From NCBI GenBank assembly GCA_030523305.1, contig JAUNIY010000008.1, positions 1 to 43,866 of the forward strand: a DNA stretch of 43,866 bases, written 5' to 3'. This DNA is from Eubacteriales bacterium (GTDB taxonomy: Bacteria; Bacillota; Clostridia; Oscillospirales; Butyricicoccaceae). The position numbers and the translations under genes were made by a program. Every line of letters starts with the position of its first letter. Position 1 is the first letter of the stretch. Shown one piece after another: positions 7,556 to 15,609 of this stretch. Below the pieces are notes generated by a model that saw only the letters and a program-made list of their open reading frames with translations, was not told where the DNA came from and ran no database searches.

Positions 7556-7923
7556 CGCATCGCCTCCACCTGCTTGCGGATCTCCGCCGCACATGCTTCA
7601 TACGCCTGTTTCCCCATGCCGCACGGATCGTCAATATCCTCAAGCGCATGGATTTTGTCTGCATACCGGGGCTGCTCTTCCGCCAGATGGCGGGCAATGG
7701 CAGCCGTTACGCACCAGATTTCTTCCGCCTTGTCCAGCATCGCCCCGGACAGGCTGCGCGCGCAATGCCCGTCCAGCATCGCCGGGCGCACGGCGTCGCA
7801 TATTGCCGCGCCTTCGTCTGCATATATGCCGGCGCTGTACGCCTTTTTGCCGTGCAGCTTGGTATACCATGCGGCGGCCAACGGCGCGCGGCACACATCA
7901 TTGTAATCGACAAACAGAATCAT
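7552..7923 (-). CDS. Low-molecular-weight protein tyrosine phosphatase homologue lacking the catalytic cysteine
   Basis: The 123-residue product has the LMW-PTP fold signature throughout: FV-x5-CR-xPLA at the N-terminus, SAGIYADEGAAICD, and the general-acid region DIDDPCG near 97-102. In active enzymes the P-loop is C-x5-R. Here the residues are D6-Y-N-D-V-C11-R12-A, so the nucleophile position holds Asp, the loop Gly and Asn are changed, and the Ser after Arg is Ala. This predicts a non-catalytic protein, perhaps a binder of phosphorylated or nucleotide ligands. It is translationally coupled to rimI and starts three bases after the polA stop codon. Confidence 0.8.
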   Translation of the reverse strand: MILFVDYNDVCRAPLAAAWYTKLHGKKAYSAGIYADEGAAICDAVRPAMLDGHCARSLSGAMLDKAEEIWCVTAAIARHLAEEQPRYADKIHALEDIDDPCGMGKQAYEACAAEIRKQVEAMR

Positions 7924-7926
7924 CGT

Positions 7927-10560
7927 TTACCCCTTTGCCGCATACCAGTCGTGCCCGCAGGCAGCTTCCACCGTCAGCCGCGCTTTGAGTGTACACGCCG
8001 CTTCCATTTCCTCTTTCAAAACGCGTTTTGCCAGCTCGATTTCATCCTCAGGCGTCTCCAGAATCAATTCGTCATGCACCTGTAAAATCAACCGGCTGCG
8101 CATGTCTTCCGCTTTCAGACGGCGATAGACGCGCACCATGGCGATTTTGATGATGTCCGCCGCCGTCCCCTGGATCGGCGTGTTGAGCGCCATGCGTTCG
8201 CCCAGCTTGCGGATGTTGTTGTTTTTGGATTTCAGTTCCGGCAGCCAACGCTTGCGTCCAAAGGCCGTGCTGACATAGCCCTCTTCCTTTGCCTGCTCCT
8301 TGATGCGCTCCATATAATCGCGCACACCGTGATAAACCTCGAGGTAATTGCTGATATATTCGCTGGCCTGCTTGACGGTAACGCCGATGTCATTGGCCAG
8401 CGAGAAGCCGGAAATACCGTAAACGATACCGAAATTGACTGCCTTGGACGAACGGCGCATCTGCGGCGTTACCTCCTCCAGCGGCACGCGGAATACCTGC
8501 GACGCTGTCACGGCGTGAATATCCACATCCGAGTTGAATGCTGCAATCATGGTCTCATCGTTTGCAATATCCGCGAGTACCCGCAGCTCGATCTGCGAGT
8601 AATCCGCATCCACCAGCACATAACCGGGCTTTGCCATAAACATATGGCGCAATTCGCTGCCCAGCTCCGTGCGTACCGGAATATTCTGTAAATTCGGATC
8701 CGTCGAGCTGAGTCTTCCGGTCGCCGTCACCATCTGCTGGAACGTGGAATGGATGCGTCCATCTGCTCCGATCGCCTTGAGCATACCGTCAACGTAGGTG
8801 GAACGCAGCTTGGTCAGCTGGCGGTATTCGATTACCATACCGGGCAGCGGATGATAGCCCTTCAGGGCTTCCAGCACATCGATATTCGTGGAATACCCGG
8901 TTTTGGTTTTCTTGATGACGGGCAGTTTCAGCTCGTCAAACAAAATCTGACCGAGTGTTTTGGTGGAATTGATGTTAAATTCCCGTCCAGCTTCCGCATA
9001 AATGCTCTGTGTCAGTTCATCGATGCGAGTGGTCAGCTTGTCGCCAAACGACCGCAGCGCATCCGCATTGGTCAGCAGACCATCAAACTGCATATTTGCC
9101 AAAATGATCTCGAGCGGCAGCTCAATATCATAGTACAGGTCATGCATCCCTTCTTCTTCGATCTTGGGCATGATCTGCTGCGCCAGCTGCGCGACAGCAA
9201 CCGCATGTGCGCACAGGGTTTTCTGTGCGGTTTCCGAGCCGCCGAGCGGGGAAAACGCATCCTCCGCTTCATAATCCGAAGCCGGCGGCAGCTCCCGGCG
9301 CAGATAGGCCATGGCAACCTTGTCCAAATCATAGCCGGATTCCGCCGGGTCAAGCAGATATGCGCCCAACGCCGTATCAAAGGCAAAATCTGCCGGTTCG
9401 ATGCCTTCCTGTAGCAATGCCAGCAAATACGGCTTGCCATCGTGCACGATAAGCGGATATTTTCCGGAAAACAACGTTTGCAGCAGCTCCCGCCATGCCT
9501 CCGTGCCGACCTGGTCGGCCCGCAGACAATATGCCGCATCCTCCGCCAGCAGGCACAGCGCGGAAAGCGAATGCGGCGCAGTCAGTACAATCTGTTGTTT
9601 ACCCTGCAACGCGTCCATCAGCTGCTGCACACCGGCGGCTTGCTCGCAGGCAATTTCCTTCTCCGGCGCAGTCTCTACAACCTCTTCCGGCGGCTGTAAG
9701 CCGAGGCGAGTGATAAAATTCTTAAATTCCAGGCGGGCGAACAGGCGATACAACGCCGCCTCATCCATCTGCATCGGCGGCAGATCGCCGATATTGGTTT
9801 CCAGCGGCACATCGCGCACAATGGTCACCAGCCACAGGCTTCGCTCTGCGTCCTCTTTGCCCGCCAACAGCTTGGCGCGCTGCGCTTTTTTGATAAACGG
9901 ATCGTCGATGTTGTCGTATACCGCTTGTACGGAGCCAAATTTCTGAATCAGGCCCATCGCCGTCTTTTCTCCGATGCCGGATACGCCCGGAATGTTGTCC
10001 GAGGTATCGCCCATCAGCGCCTTCAAGTCAATCATATGAATCGGGTCAAAGCCATATGCTTCACGAAAGACCTCGGTCGTGTATTCTGTCGTTGTGGTCT
10101 GCCCTCTCCGGGTCACGGCAAGCAGCACAGAGGTACCGCCGCCGATCAGCTGCAAGGAATCCTTATCCCCTGTTACAATCAGGCAGGTATCGCCGCGGTC
10201 ATTCGCCTGCTGGCTCAGCGTCCCCAACAGGTCGTCCGCCTCATAGCCCGGCTTTTCCATGTATGGTATCCCCATGGCGGTGAGCACATCGCGCGCAAGC
10301 GGAAGCTGCTGCGCAAGCTCGTCCGGCATCCCTTTGCGGGTGCCCTTATACTCTGCATATGCCTGATGGCGGAAGGTCTTTTCCTTGACGTCGAAGCAAA
10401 CCACGATGCAGTCCGGTTCGTACTCCTCCCGAAGCTTCAGCAGCGTTGTCACAAAGCCATATACGGCGTTGGTGCACAGGCCCTCATGATTGGTCAGCAG
10501 CCGGATGCCGTAAAACGCGCGGTTCAACATGCTGTTGCCATCAATTACCATCAGCTTCAT
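7927..10560 (-). CDS. polA: DNA polymerase I
   Basis: This 877-residue enzyme removes RNA primers and fills gaps in repair and lagging-strand synthesis. It has an N-terminal 5'-3' exonuclease/FEN domain (about 1-290; acidic cluster in YEADDLLGTLS and the IPGVSGIGEKTA helix-hairpin-helix). A middle domain (about 300-470) lacks the DxE catalytic acids of proofreading, and the polymerase domain follows. Polymerase motifs A (DADYSQIELR), B (RRSSKAVNFGIVYG) and C (QVHDELILE) are all intact. The missing proofreading residues match Bacillus- and Taq-type Pol I. The ATG at 10560 follows GAGGAGGGCGAACA. It is the first gene of the polA-tsaD cluster. Confidence 0.96.
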   Translation of the reverse strand: MKLMVIDGNSMLNRAFYGIRLLTNHEGLCTNAVYGFVTTLLKLREEYEPDCIVVCFDVKEKTFRHQAYAEYKGTRKGMPDELAQQLPLARDVLTAMGIPYMEKPGYEADDLLGTLSQQANDRGDTCLIVTGDKDSLQLIGGGTSVLLAVTRRGQTTTTEYTTEVFREAYGFDPIHMIDLKALMGDTSDNIPGVSGIGEKTAMGLIQKFGSVQAVYDNIDDPFIKKAQRAKLLAGKEDAERSLWLVTIVRDVPLETNIGDLPPMQMDEAALYRLFARLEFKNFITRLGLQPPEEVVETAPEKEIACEQAAGVQQLMDALQGKQQIVLTAPHSLSALCLLAEDAAYCLRADQVGTEAWRELLQTLFSGKYPLIVHDGKPYLLALLQEGIEPADFAFDTALGAYLLDPAESGYDLDKVAMAYLRRELPPASDYEAEDAFSPLGGSETAQKTLCAHAVAVAQLAQQIMPKIEEEGMHDLYYDIELPLEIILANMQFDGLLTNADALRSFGDKLTTRIDELTQSIYAEAGREFNINSTKTLGQILFDELKLPVIKKTKTGYSTNIDVLEALKGYHPLPGMVIEYRQLTKLRSTYVDGMLKAIGADGRIHSTFQQMVTATGRLSSTDPNLQNIPVRTELGSELRHMFMAKPGYVLVDADYSQIELRVLADIANDETMIAAFNSDVDIHAVTASQVFRVPLEEVTPQMRRSSKAVNFGIVYGISGFSLANDIGVTVKQASEYISNYLEVYHGVRDYMERIKEQAKEEGYVSTAFGRKRWLPELKSKNNNIRKLGERMALNTPIQGTAADIIKIAMVRVYRRLKAEDMRSRLILQVHDELILETPEDEIELAKRVLKEEMEAACTLKARLTVEAACGHDWYAAKG

Positions 10561-10597
10561 TGTTCGCCCTCCTCATTTTTATTTCAACTAAGTATTT

Positions 10598-10606
10598 ATT
10601 ATAGCA
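10598..10606 (-). promoter_or_regulatory. Extended -10 promoter of polA
   Basis: On the minus strand TGCTATAAT (10606-10598), an extended -10 element, lies about 38 bases before the polA ATG. No good -35 is visible, which extended -10 promoters tolerate. Confidence 0.55.
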
Positions 10607-10716
10607 CGAACGGCGGTGGATTTACCAGTCATATGCGCAGTAAATATGCCGTTTTCCCGTGCCATGACGTGCCTGTTCGGAACACATCGCCATGTATGTA
10701 GCTTTTGTGTCCGAAA

Positions 10717-10745
10717 TTGACGCCGTTTTTTTCGTTTGCTATAAT
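10717..10745 (+). promoter_or_regulatory. Sigma-A promoter of the LtaS-like gene
   Basis: TTGACG (10717-10722) and TATAAT (10740-10745) are separated by exactly 17 bases. Transcription would begin near 10752, which rules out the upstream ATG at 10692 as a start and supports the TTG at 10782. Confidence 0.85.
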
Positions 10746-10781
10746 GATTCTATTCCATTTTCGTACAGAAAGGACGTCCTT

Positions 10782-12671
10782 TTGTTGTCATCGCTTTTCC
10801 GCCGTGTGCGTCTCCCTGTTTGCGCTCTGCTACTTCCCTGGCTCGCTTTTTTCCTGGCTGACGGATTCGTGTATGCCTTTACCGATGTCACCGGCTGGTG
10901 TTCGCTGGCCTTTTCCGCCGTGTGGGCCGCTGTGCTGGCCGGGTTTTTGTTCCTGCTGCCCCGATGGGCGGCGCGCATCATTTTTTTGATGTTATATTAC
11001 TGCGCCGCCATCTACGCCATTGTACAGGCCGGATACTTCCGGATTTTCGGCAAATTCATGTGGCTCAAAGACCTGCTGTATCTGCGGGACGGCACCGAAT
11101 TTGCCGGTTCGGTATTCACCTTTCTTTCTCCGGGTTTTGTGCTTGCAGCGGTTTTGCTGCTTGCGCTCGGCATCATCGTTGCGATCCTGCGCCCGAAAAC
11201 GCAGACCAGCCGCGTCAAGCTGCTCGCTGTGTGCCTGTGCGCGATCACCGCAGTCGCCGCATTGCCGTATCTGCTAAATGTTTCCTGCGCGGCCGACAAC
11301 CGTGAACTCGGGCTGGGTACAGATTTTTACGCCGGGAAGTCTCTGCGGCGCGCCTATGAGCTGATGTATGACGCCAAAAAGGTATATTCCCTGTGCGGGC
11401 TGTACCAGACCGCCGGCCGTGACATCGCGGTACATTGGATCGCGCCATATCTCCCCGGAAACCAATCAGCAGAAACCGAACGGCTGGCAACCATCGAGCG
11501 TTTTTTTGATGATTATGCAGGATCCGGCGAAGCCAATGACATGACCGGTCTGTTTGCCGGAAAAAATGTCATCCTCGTTCTGATGGAAAGCGCAGACGAC
11601 TGGGCAATCAACGAAACCAACGCGCCCACCATCACAAAAATGATGGACGAGGGTATCAACTTTACCAACATGTATACGCCGCTGTATGGAAGCGTCCGCA
11701 CCTTCAACACGGAATTTACCATGAACACCGGCATCTTTTCCCCGACAAACGGCAATCTGACCTTTAACTACTGCGGCAACGACTATGCGGAAAGCTTGCC
11801 AAATCTGTTCCGCGGCCAGGGCTATTCCGCCAACGCTTTCCACTACAATTCCCCGAACTTTTACAGCCGCGGCATTATGGAACCGGCGATGGGATATGAA
11901 AACTACATCTGCTATGCCGATTACACAGAATATGGCAATTCGTTCTCGCAGGCGTTAAACGAGGACACATTCGTTTTGACCAACGAATCGCTGCATGATC
12001 TGCTGCTGTGCGAGCAACCGTTTTTCAATTTTGTGATTTCACGCAACGCGCACATGCCGTACAGCAAGCAAGACTCCGTCAGCCGGTACGCGCTGGAAAA
12101 ATACCCGCAGTATGAAGGCACGGACGAATGCGCTGAAGTCGATTATTATTACGCAAAAATCAATTTACTGGACGACTTTTTTGCCATGCTGCTGGAAGAT
12201 TTGGAACAAGAGGGCCTGCTGGAAAATACGGTCATCGTCGGTGTGACAGACCATTATTCCTACTCCATGAAGGATCAGGCGCGCGTATTGGAGCTTTCCG
12301 ATGTCCCGGTCGATCTCATGGTGGAAAAAACGCCGTTTTTCATCTGGTCTGCGGATATGGACGAATCGATGACGGTAGAGAAAACCCTCAATACCTCCGA
12401 CATCCTTCCGACACTGCTCAACCTGTTCGGCATACAATCGGAATACCGCTACATCGGCCATGATGCCTTTGACCCGGATTACGACGGCTATGCCATTTTC
12501 AGCGACGGCAGCTGGATCACCAGCGACGTCGTTTATGAGGACGGCGCCGTTACGTATGAATTTTACGAAGATGCCTCTGCCGCCACAGATTTGGAAACCA
12601 TGAACCAACTGGCCCAACGGTATATCGAAACTGTCAATCTGATTCTGGAATCCGATTATTACGCCAAATAG
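10782..12671 (+). CDS. LtaS-like phosphoglycerol transferase / sulfatase-family membrane enzyme
   Basis: The 629-residue product has about five N-terminal membrane helices (about 5-190) followed by an extracellular alkaline-phosphatase-superfamily domain. Catalytic features align with lipoteichoic acid synthase: the metal-binding Glu in VLMESADDW (about residue 270), the nucleophile Thr in SVRTFNTEF (about 306) and Asp-His in VTDHYSY (about 489). LtaS enzymes transfer glycerol phosphate from phosphatidylglycerol to a growing polymer; relatives may modify other surface glycans, so the exact substrate is open. The start is the TTG at 10782 behind AGAAAGGA, downstream of the promoter. The gene is single and has its own terminator. 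Confidence 0.88.
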   Translation: MLSSLFRRVRLPVCALLLPWLAFFLADGFVYAFTDVTGWCSLAFSAVWAAVLAGFLFLLPRWAARIIFLMLYYCAAIYAIVQAGYFRIFGKFMWLKDLLYLRDGTEFAGSVFTFLSPGFVLAAVLLLALGIIVAILRPKTQTSRVKLLAVCLCAITAVAALPYLLNVSCAADNRELGLGTDFYAGKSLRRAYELMYDAKKVYSLCGLYQTAGRDIAVHWIAPYLPGNQSAETERLATIERFFDDYAGSGEANDMTGLFAGKNVILVLMESADDWAINETNAPTITKMMDEGINFTNMYTPLYGSVRTFNTEFTMNTGIFSPTNGNLTFNYCGNDYAESLPNLFRGQGYSANAFHYNSPNFYSRGIMEPAMGYENYICYADYTEYGNSFSQALNEDTFVLTNESLHDLLLCEQPFFNFVISRNAHMPYSKQDSVSRYALEKYPQYEGTDECAEVDYYYAKINLLDDFFAMLLEDLEQEGLLENTVIVGVTDHYSYSMKDQARVLELSDVPVDLMVEKTPFFIWSADMDESMTVEKTLNTSDILPTLLNLFGIQSEYRYIGHDAFDPDYDGYAIFSDGSWITSDVVYEDGAVTYEFYEDASAATDLETMNQLAQRYIETVNLILESDYYAK

Positions 12672-12675
12672 TTGT

Positions 12676-12714
12676 CGAAGCCCTCCGCTATGGCAGGGCT
12701 TCGCTTGTTTTTTT
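12676..12714 (+). terminator. Terminator of the LtaS-like gene
   Basis: CGAAGCCCT (12676-12684) pairs perfectly with AGGGCTTCG (12695-12703), followed by TTGTTTTTTT. Confidence 0.9.
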
Positions 12715-12715
12715 G

Positions 12716-12760
12716 CAAAAAAATCCCCTCTGCCGTACCAATCGAGACGGCGAAGAGGGG
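12716..12760 (-). terminator. Terminator of spo0A
   Basis: On the minus strand CCCCTCT-TC-GCCGT pairs with ACGGCAGAGGGG and is followed by ATTTTTTT. It lies directly downstream of the spo0A stop codon and back to back with the convergent LtaS-like terminator. Confidence 0.88.
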
Positions 12761-12768
12761 GAAAGAGA

Positions 12769-13545
12769 TCAGCTAATTTTCAGTTCTAAGCGCAGCCGGT
12801 CTGCGACCATCGAAATAAATTCACTGTTTGTCGGCTTGCCTTTTGCTCCGCTGACAGTGAAACCAAAATATTCCTGCAACGTGTCCACATCGCCGCGGTC
12901 CCACGCCACCTCAATGGCATGTCGGATGGCACGCTCTACACGGGAAGATGTGGTTTTGAATTTTTTTGCCACAGTTGGATATAATATTTTGGTAATCGCA
13001 TTGATGGCTTCCATGTCGTGGATTGTCATAATAATGGCTTCACGCAAATATTGGTAGCCCTTAATATGCGCCGGGACGCCAATTTGATGGATGATGTTGG
13101 TGACACGCATTTCAATCTCCAGGTCTTCGTCCGGCATCCGGACGGCCTGCGTCCTTACAAAGCTGCGCTGCCCGCCATACCGGGCAATGCGTTGCACCAG
13201 CGCCTGCAAGTCAACCGGCTTGCGCAAATAAAAGCTGACGCCCAATGCGTTGCATTCCGCTGTCGTTTCCTGTGATGCAAAGCTGCTCAAAACAAAGATA
13301 ACCGGCATTTTTGCCGGCGCTGCATCGCATAATCCGTGCAAAACGGTTAAGCCATCTGCTCCCGGCAGCATCAGGTCGATCAGCAGCACATCGGGCGCAA
13401 TGTCCAGTATTTTTTGTACCAAACCTTTCCCGTCTCCAAAAGAACCTGCTATCTCGATCTGATTGCCTGCGGTGAGCGTTTCGGTTAAAATCCTGCGAAA
13501 TTCCTTGTCTTCGTCAGCAATCAGCACACGAATTCTATTCTCCAT
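12769..13545 (-). CDS. spo0A: Stage 0 sporulation response regulator Spo0A
   Basis: Spo0A is the master regulator that starts sporulation when phosphorylated. The 258-residue product has a receiver domain (about 1-125) with an acidic pocket (ADEDKE) and the phospho-acceptor Asp in [14 protein letters not shown]. The C-terminal DNA-binding domain (about 145-258) contains [19 protein letters not shown] and the conserved end [17 protein letters not shown]. The ATG at 13545 has only a modest ribosome site (GGCAGGGA). It sits downstream of spoIVB, the normal order in sporulating Firmicutes, with a 256-base gap that holds Spo0A-box-like sequences. Confidence 0.97.
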   Translation of the reverse strand: MENRIRVLIADEDKEFRRILTETLTAGNQIEIAGSFGDGKGLVQKILDIAPDVLLIDLMLPGADGLTVLHGLCDAAPAKMPVIFVLSSFASQETTAECNALGVSFYLRKPVDLQALVQRIARYGGQRSFVRTQAVRMPDEDLEIEMRVTNIIHQIGVPAHIKGYQYLREAIIMTIHDMEAINAITKILYPTVAKKFKTTSSRVERAIRHAIEVAWDRGDVDTLQEYFGFTVSGAKGKPTNSEFISMVADRLRLELKIS

Positions 13546-13663
13546 GATGTCATTCCCTGCCTTCCAGCATATCCGTAATAATTTGCCGTCTTTCCGACGG
13601 TTTTAGATTACCATATTTTCGGAATGAAGACAATCAATTTTACCCATTTCTTCATAATAATCG

Positions 13664-13670
13664 TTCGACA
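13664..13670 (-). promoter_or_regulatory. Candidate Spo0A box upstream of spo0A
   Basis: On the minus strand this reads TGTCGAA, an exact match to the 0A-box core TGNCGAA, about 120 bases before the spo0A start. A second near-match (CGTCGAA, one mismatch, within TTTCGTCGAAAA) lies at 13757-13768. No convincing sigma-H promoter was found between them. Confidence 0.4.
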
Positions 13671-13801
13671 CCAATTGCCTGTTTTCGCGTCTGCAAGAGT
13701 GGAATTCTGTCAGATTTCTTTGAAATAAATCAAAATCTGTAGCATATGCCCGGATATTTTCGACGAAACCGATACACTTTATTGTCAACATCCATCTGGG
13801 T

Positions 13802-14800
13802 TTATGCGGCGGCTTTGAGCATGGTTTCAATGGAAATGCCATATCCCTTTTCCGGATTATTCAACAGCGTATGCGTCACCGCGCCCACGAGCTTCCCATC
13901 CTGCAAAATAGGGGAGCCCGACATACCGGGCACAATACCGCCGGTCTGTTCCAGCAATGCCGCATCCGTGATACGGATGGACAGGTCTCTACTGTCCTGT
14001 GCGTCCGGCGTAATTTTTTCGATGGAAATTTCATACGTCTGCGGCACAGAACCGGAAATACAGGTCAATATCTCCGCTTTACCTGTGTGAATTTCATCCA
14101 TGCCAGCTGTCTGCATCACACCGCCCGCCTGATACAGTGAATCATCGGACAGCGTACCGAAAATGCCGCACGTCGTGTTGTCATTGAGCTGTCCCAATTC
14201 TTTGGAAAACTCATACGTGCCAACCAACTCGCCCGGCGTACCCGCTTCCCCGGCTACAACGCCGACAACAGATGCCGGGACAATCGATCCGGTTTCCAGT
14301 GGCAACAGCGCGCCGCTATCCACATCGCTGACCGGATGGCCAAGCGCGCCAAACGCACCTGTTTCCGGATCAGCAAACGTCAGGGTACCAATGCCTGCCA
14401 TGCTGTCGCGGATGAGCAAGCCAATCTGGTACATACCGGACTGACTGCTCTGCACAGGCTGTACAGTGGTTTCAATTTCCGTATCGCCCCGCATGCCAGT
14501 GATGCGTACCGGTTCGCCGCCGCTATCCTGTATCACCTGCGCCAATTGTTCACTGGAAGAAATTGCAACCTCGTTGGCGGTCTGCAAAATATCCCCGGCT
14601 TCCAATCCCGCCTGTTGCCCCGGGCAAATTTCCCCTGCTGCGCTGTCTACTGTGGACAACGACGAAATCACCACGCCTTCCGCCGTCATGCGCACGCCTA
14701 CCGGAACACCAAGTGGGATCAGCTCCGCCGCCTGCGCCGTTGAAACAAACAGCAGACAAAGCAGCAGGCTTCCGACAAAGTTTTTTCCCAGTTTCTTCAT
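13802..14800 (-). CDS. spoIVB: SpoIVB serine peptidase (S55)
   Basis: SpoIVB is secreted from the forespore and triggers processing of pro-sigma-K in the mother cell. The 332-residue product has a signal peptide (cleavage near AQA), a PDZ domain (about 50-115) and the S55 peptidase domain. That domain carries the catalytic His in GALGHPVSD and the Ser in IVPGMSGSPILQ. I choose the ATG at 14800, eight bases after AGGAG; a GTG one codon earlier is possible. The pairing with spo0A is diagnostic of sporulating Firmicutes. A GCATG / CAATCTA pair just upstream vaguely resembles a forespore sigma promoter but is not convincing. Confidence 0.95.
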   Translation of the reverse strand: MKKLGKNFVGSLLLCLLFVSTAQAAELIPLGVPVGVRMTAEGVVISSLSTVDSAAGEICPGQQAGLEAGDILQTANEVAISSSEQLAQVIQDSGGEPVRITGMRGDTEIETTVQPVQSSQSGMYQIGLLIRDSMAGIGTLTFADPETGAFGALGHPVSDVDSGALLPLETGSIVPASVVGVVAGEAGTPGELVGTYEFSKELGQLNDNTTCGIFGTLSDDSLYQAGGVMQTAGMDEIHTGKAEILTCISGSVPQTYEISIEKITPDAQDSRDLSIRITDAALLEQTGGIVPGMSGSPILQDGKLVGAVTHTLLNNPEKGYGISIETMLKAAA

Positions 14801-14928
14801 CACATCCTCTCCTTTCCTCCTTTAGATTGGCCGCAGAGCACAAAACACATGCATGCGTTTGTCTGGATGTTTGTACAGAGACTGCATGTCCTGCACCGCT
14901 CCATCCTTTGCCGGAAATGTTTGTGCTA

Positions 14929-14957
14929 TTGAACAAACTCTCAATATCTGCTATAGT
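14929..14957 (+). promoter_or_regulatory. Sigma-A promoter of the SLOG-fold gene
   Basis: TTGAAC (14929-14934) and TATAGT (14952-14957) are separated by 17 bases. The predicted start of transcription is about 28 bases before the ATG at 14992. Confidence 0.75.
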
Positions 14958-14991
14958 AGGAATAGAGGATTCGTTGATGGGAGGATTTTCC

Positions 14992-15399
14992 ATGCGTGTT
15001 GCCATTGTCGGTTCGCGCTCCATCTCCATGGATGCGTTGCCAATTCTTGATCAGTTTATGCCCAAAGGTGTCAGCGAAATTGTATCCGGCGGCGCGGAAG
15101 GCGCTGACCAACTTGCCGAAGCATATGCGCGCAGGAATCATTTGCCCTGCAAGGTCTTCCGCCCGGATTATGAACGGTATCATAAATCCGCGCCGTTGCA
15201 GCGTAACCGTTCGCTGATCCAATACAGCGATTATGTTCTTGTATTATGGGATGGGAAATCACGTGGTTCCGCCAACGTCATCGACACCTGCATTCAGGAG
15301 TACACGCCCGTTCGTACCTTGTTGATCCGTGACGGCAAATTGGTAGAAACCCTATTTGGACAAGAAGCCGCAGGCAAGCTGATACCGGCGGAATTTTGA
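14992..15399 (+). CDS. SLOG-fold protein (DUF2493-like)
   Basis: The 135-residue Rossmann-like protein starts MRVAIVGSRS and carries SGGAEGADQLAEAYA, the glycine-rich nucleotide-binding loop of SLOG/DprA-LOG-related DUF2493 proteins. YSDYVLVLWDGKSRGSANVID is the second conserved element. SLOG domains bind nucleotides or nucleotide-derived signals, and some act in antiphage or stress pathways. The gene stands alone here, with its own promoter and a GGGAGGA ribosome site seven bases before the ATG, so no pathway can be inferred. The frame is open far upstream, but the promoter at 14929-14957 excludes a longer product. Confidence 0.82.
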   Translation: MRVAIVGSRSISMDALPILDQFMPKGVSEIVSGGAEGADQLAEAYARRNHLPCKVFRPDYERYHKSAPLQRNRSLIQYSDYVLVLWDGKSRGSANVIDTCIQEYTPVRTLLIRDGKLVETLFGQEAAGKLIPAEF

Positions 15400-15476
15400 C
15401 AAATCATTCCTGCGGTTTTGTTCCATATGTCAATGAATTTTTATTTTTCCGCGTTGGATTTTGTCAAATTTTTGAT

Positions 15477-15505
15477 TTTTCAAATGAAACAAATCATGTT
15501 ATAAT
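15477..15505 (+). promoter_or_regulatory. Promoter upstream of the hairpin leader and MFS gene
   Basis: TATAAT (15500-15505) has a weak -35 (TTTTCA, 15477-15482) at 17 bases. The -35 overlaps an inverted repeat TTTGA-TTTT-TCAAA (15471-15484) that could be an operator. Transcription would start near 15512. Confidence 0.55.
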
Positions 15506-15511
15506 ATATGC

Positions 15512-15569
15512 AACAACGAGTAGCTTTCCTGGCGTAATTCCGGTTGGGACGAGCTACTCGTATTTTTTT
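15512..15569 (+). terminator. Strong terminator hairpin starting at the transcript 5' end (attenuator or tiny RNA)
   Basis: ACGAGTAGCT (15516-15525) pairs over ten perfect base pairs with AGCTACTCGT (15552-15561), followed by ATTTTTTTG. The hairpin begins only a few bases after the predicted transcription start, so it is not the terminator of a preceding gene body. Either a roughly 57-base RNA is made, or the hairpin attenuates the MFS gene whose ATG is 41 bases further on. A nine-codon frame beginning at the ATG at 15508 overlaps the 5' arm but lacks a ribosome site. Confidence 0.7.
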
Positions 15570-15609
15570 GCCTAAAATCAAAAAAACTGTTGTGTAGGAG
15601 GTCTCTTTC

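Noticed and set aside
10692..10781. Upstream ATG of the LtaS-like gene
   Set aside because: The promoter -35 and -10 lie inside this segment, so it is not transcribed from its own start.
13603..13842. 79-codon minus-strand frame between spoIVB and spo0A
   Set aside because: It starts inside the spoIVB 3' end in another frame, lacks a ribosome site and shows no conserved pattern.
14810..14850. Forespore sigma-G/F promoter for spoIVB
   Set aside because: GCATG and CAATCTA have roughly suitable spacing, but both elements are too degenerate to call.
15512..15569. Guanidine-type (ykkC, mini-ykkC) riboswitch before the MFS gene
   Set aside because: Two ACGA sequences are present but not as hairpin loops, and the conserved ykkC blocks are missing.
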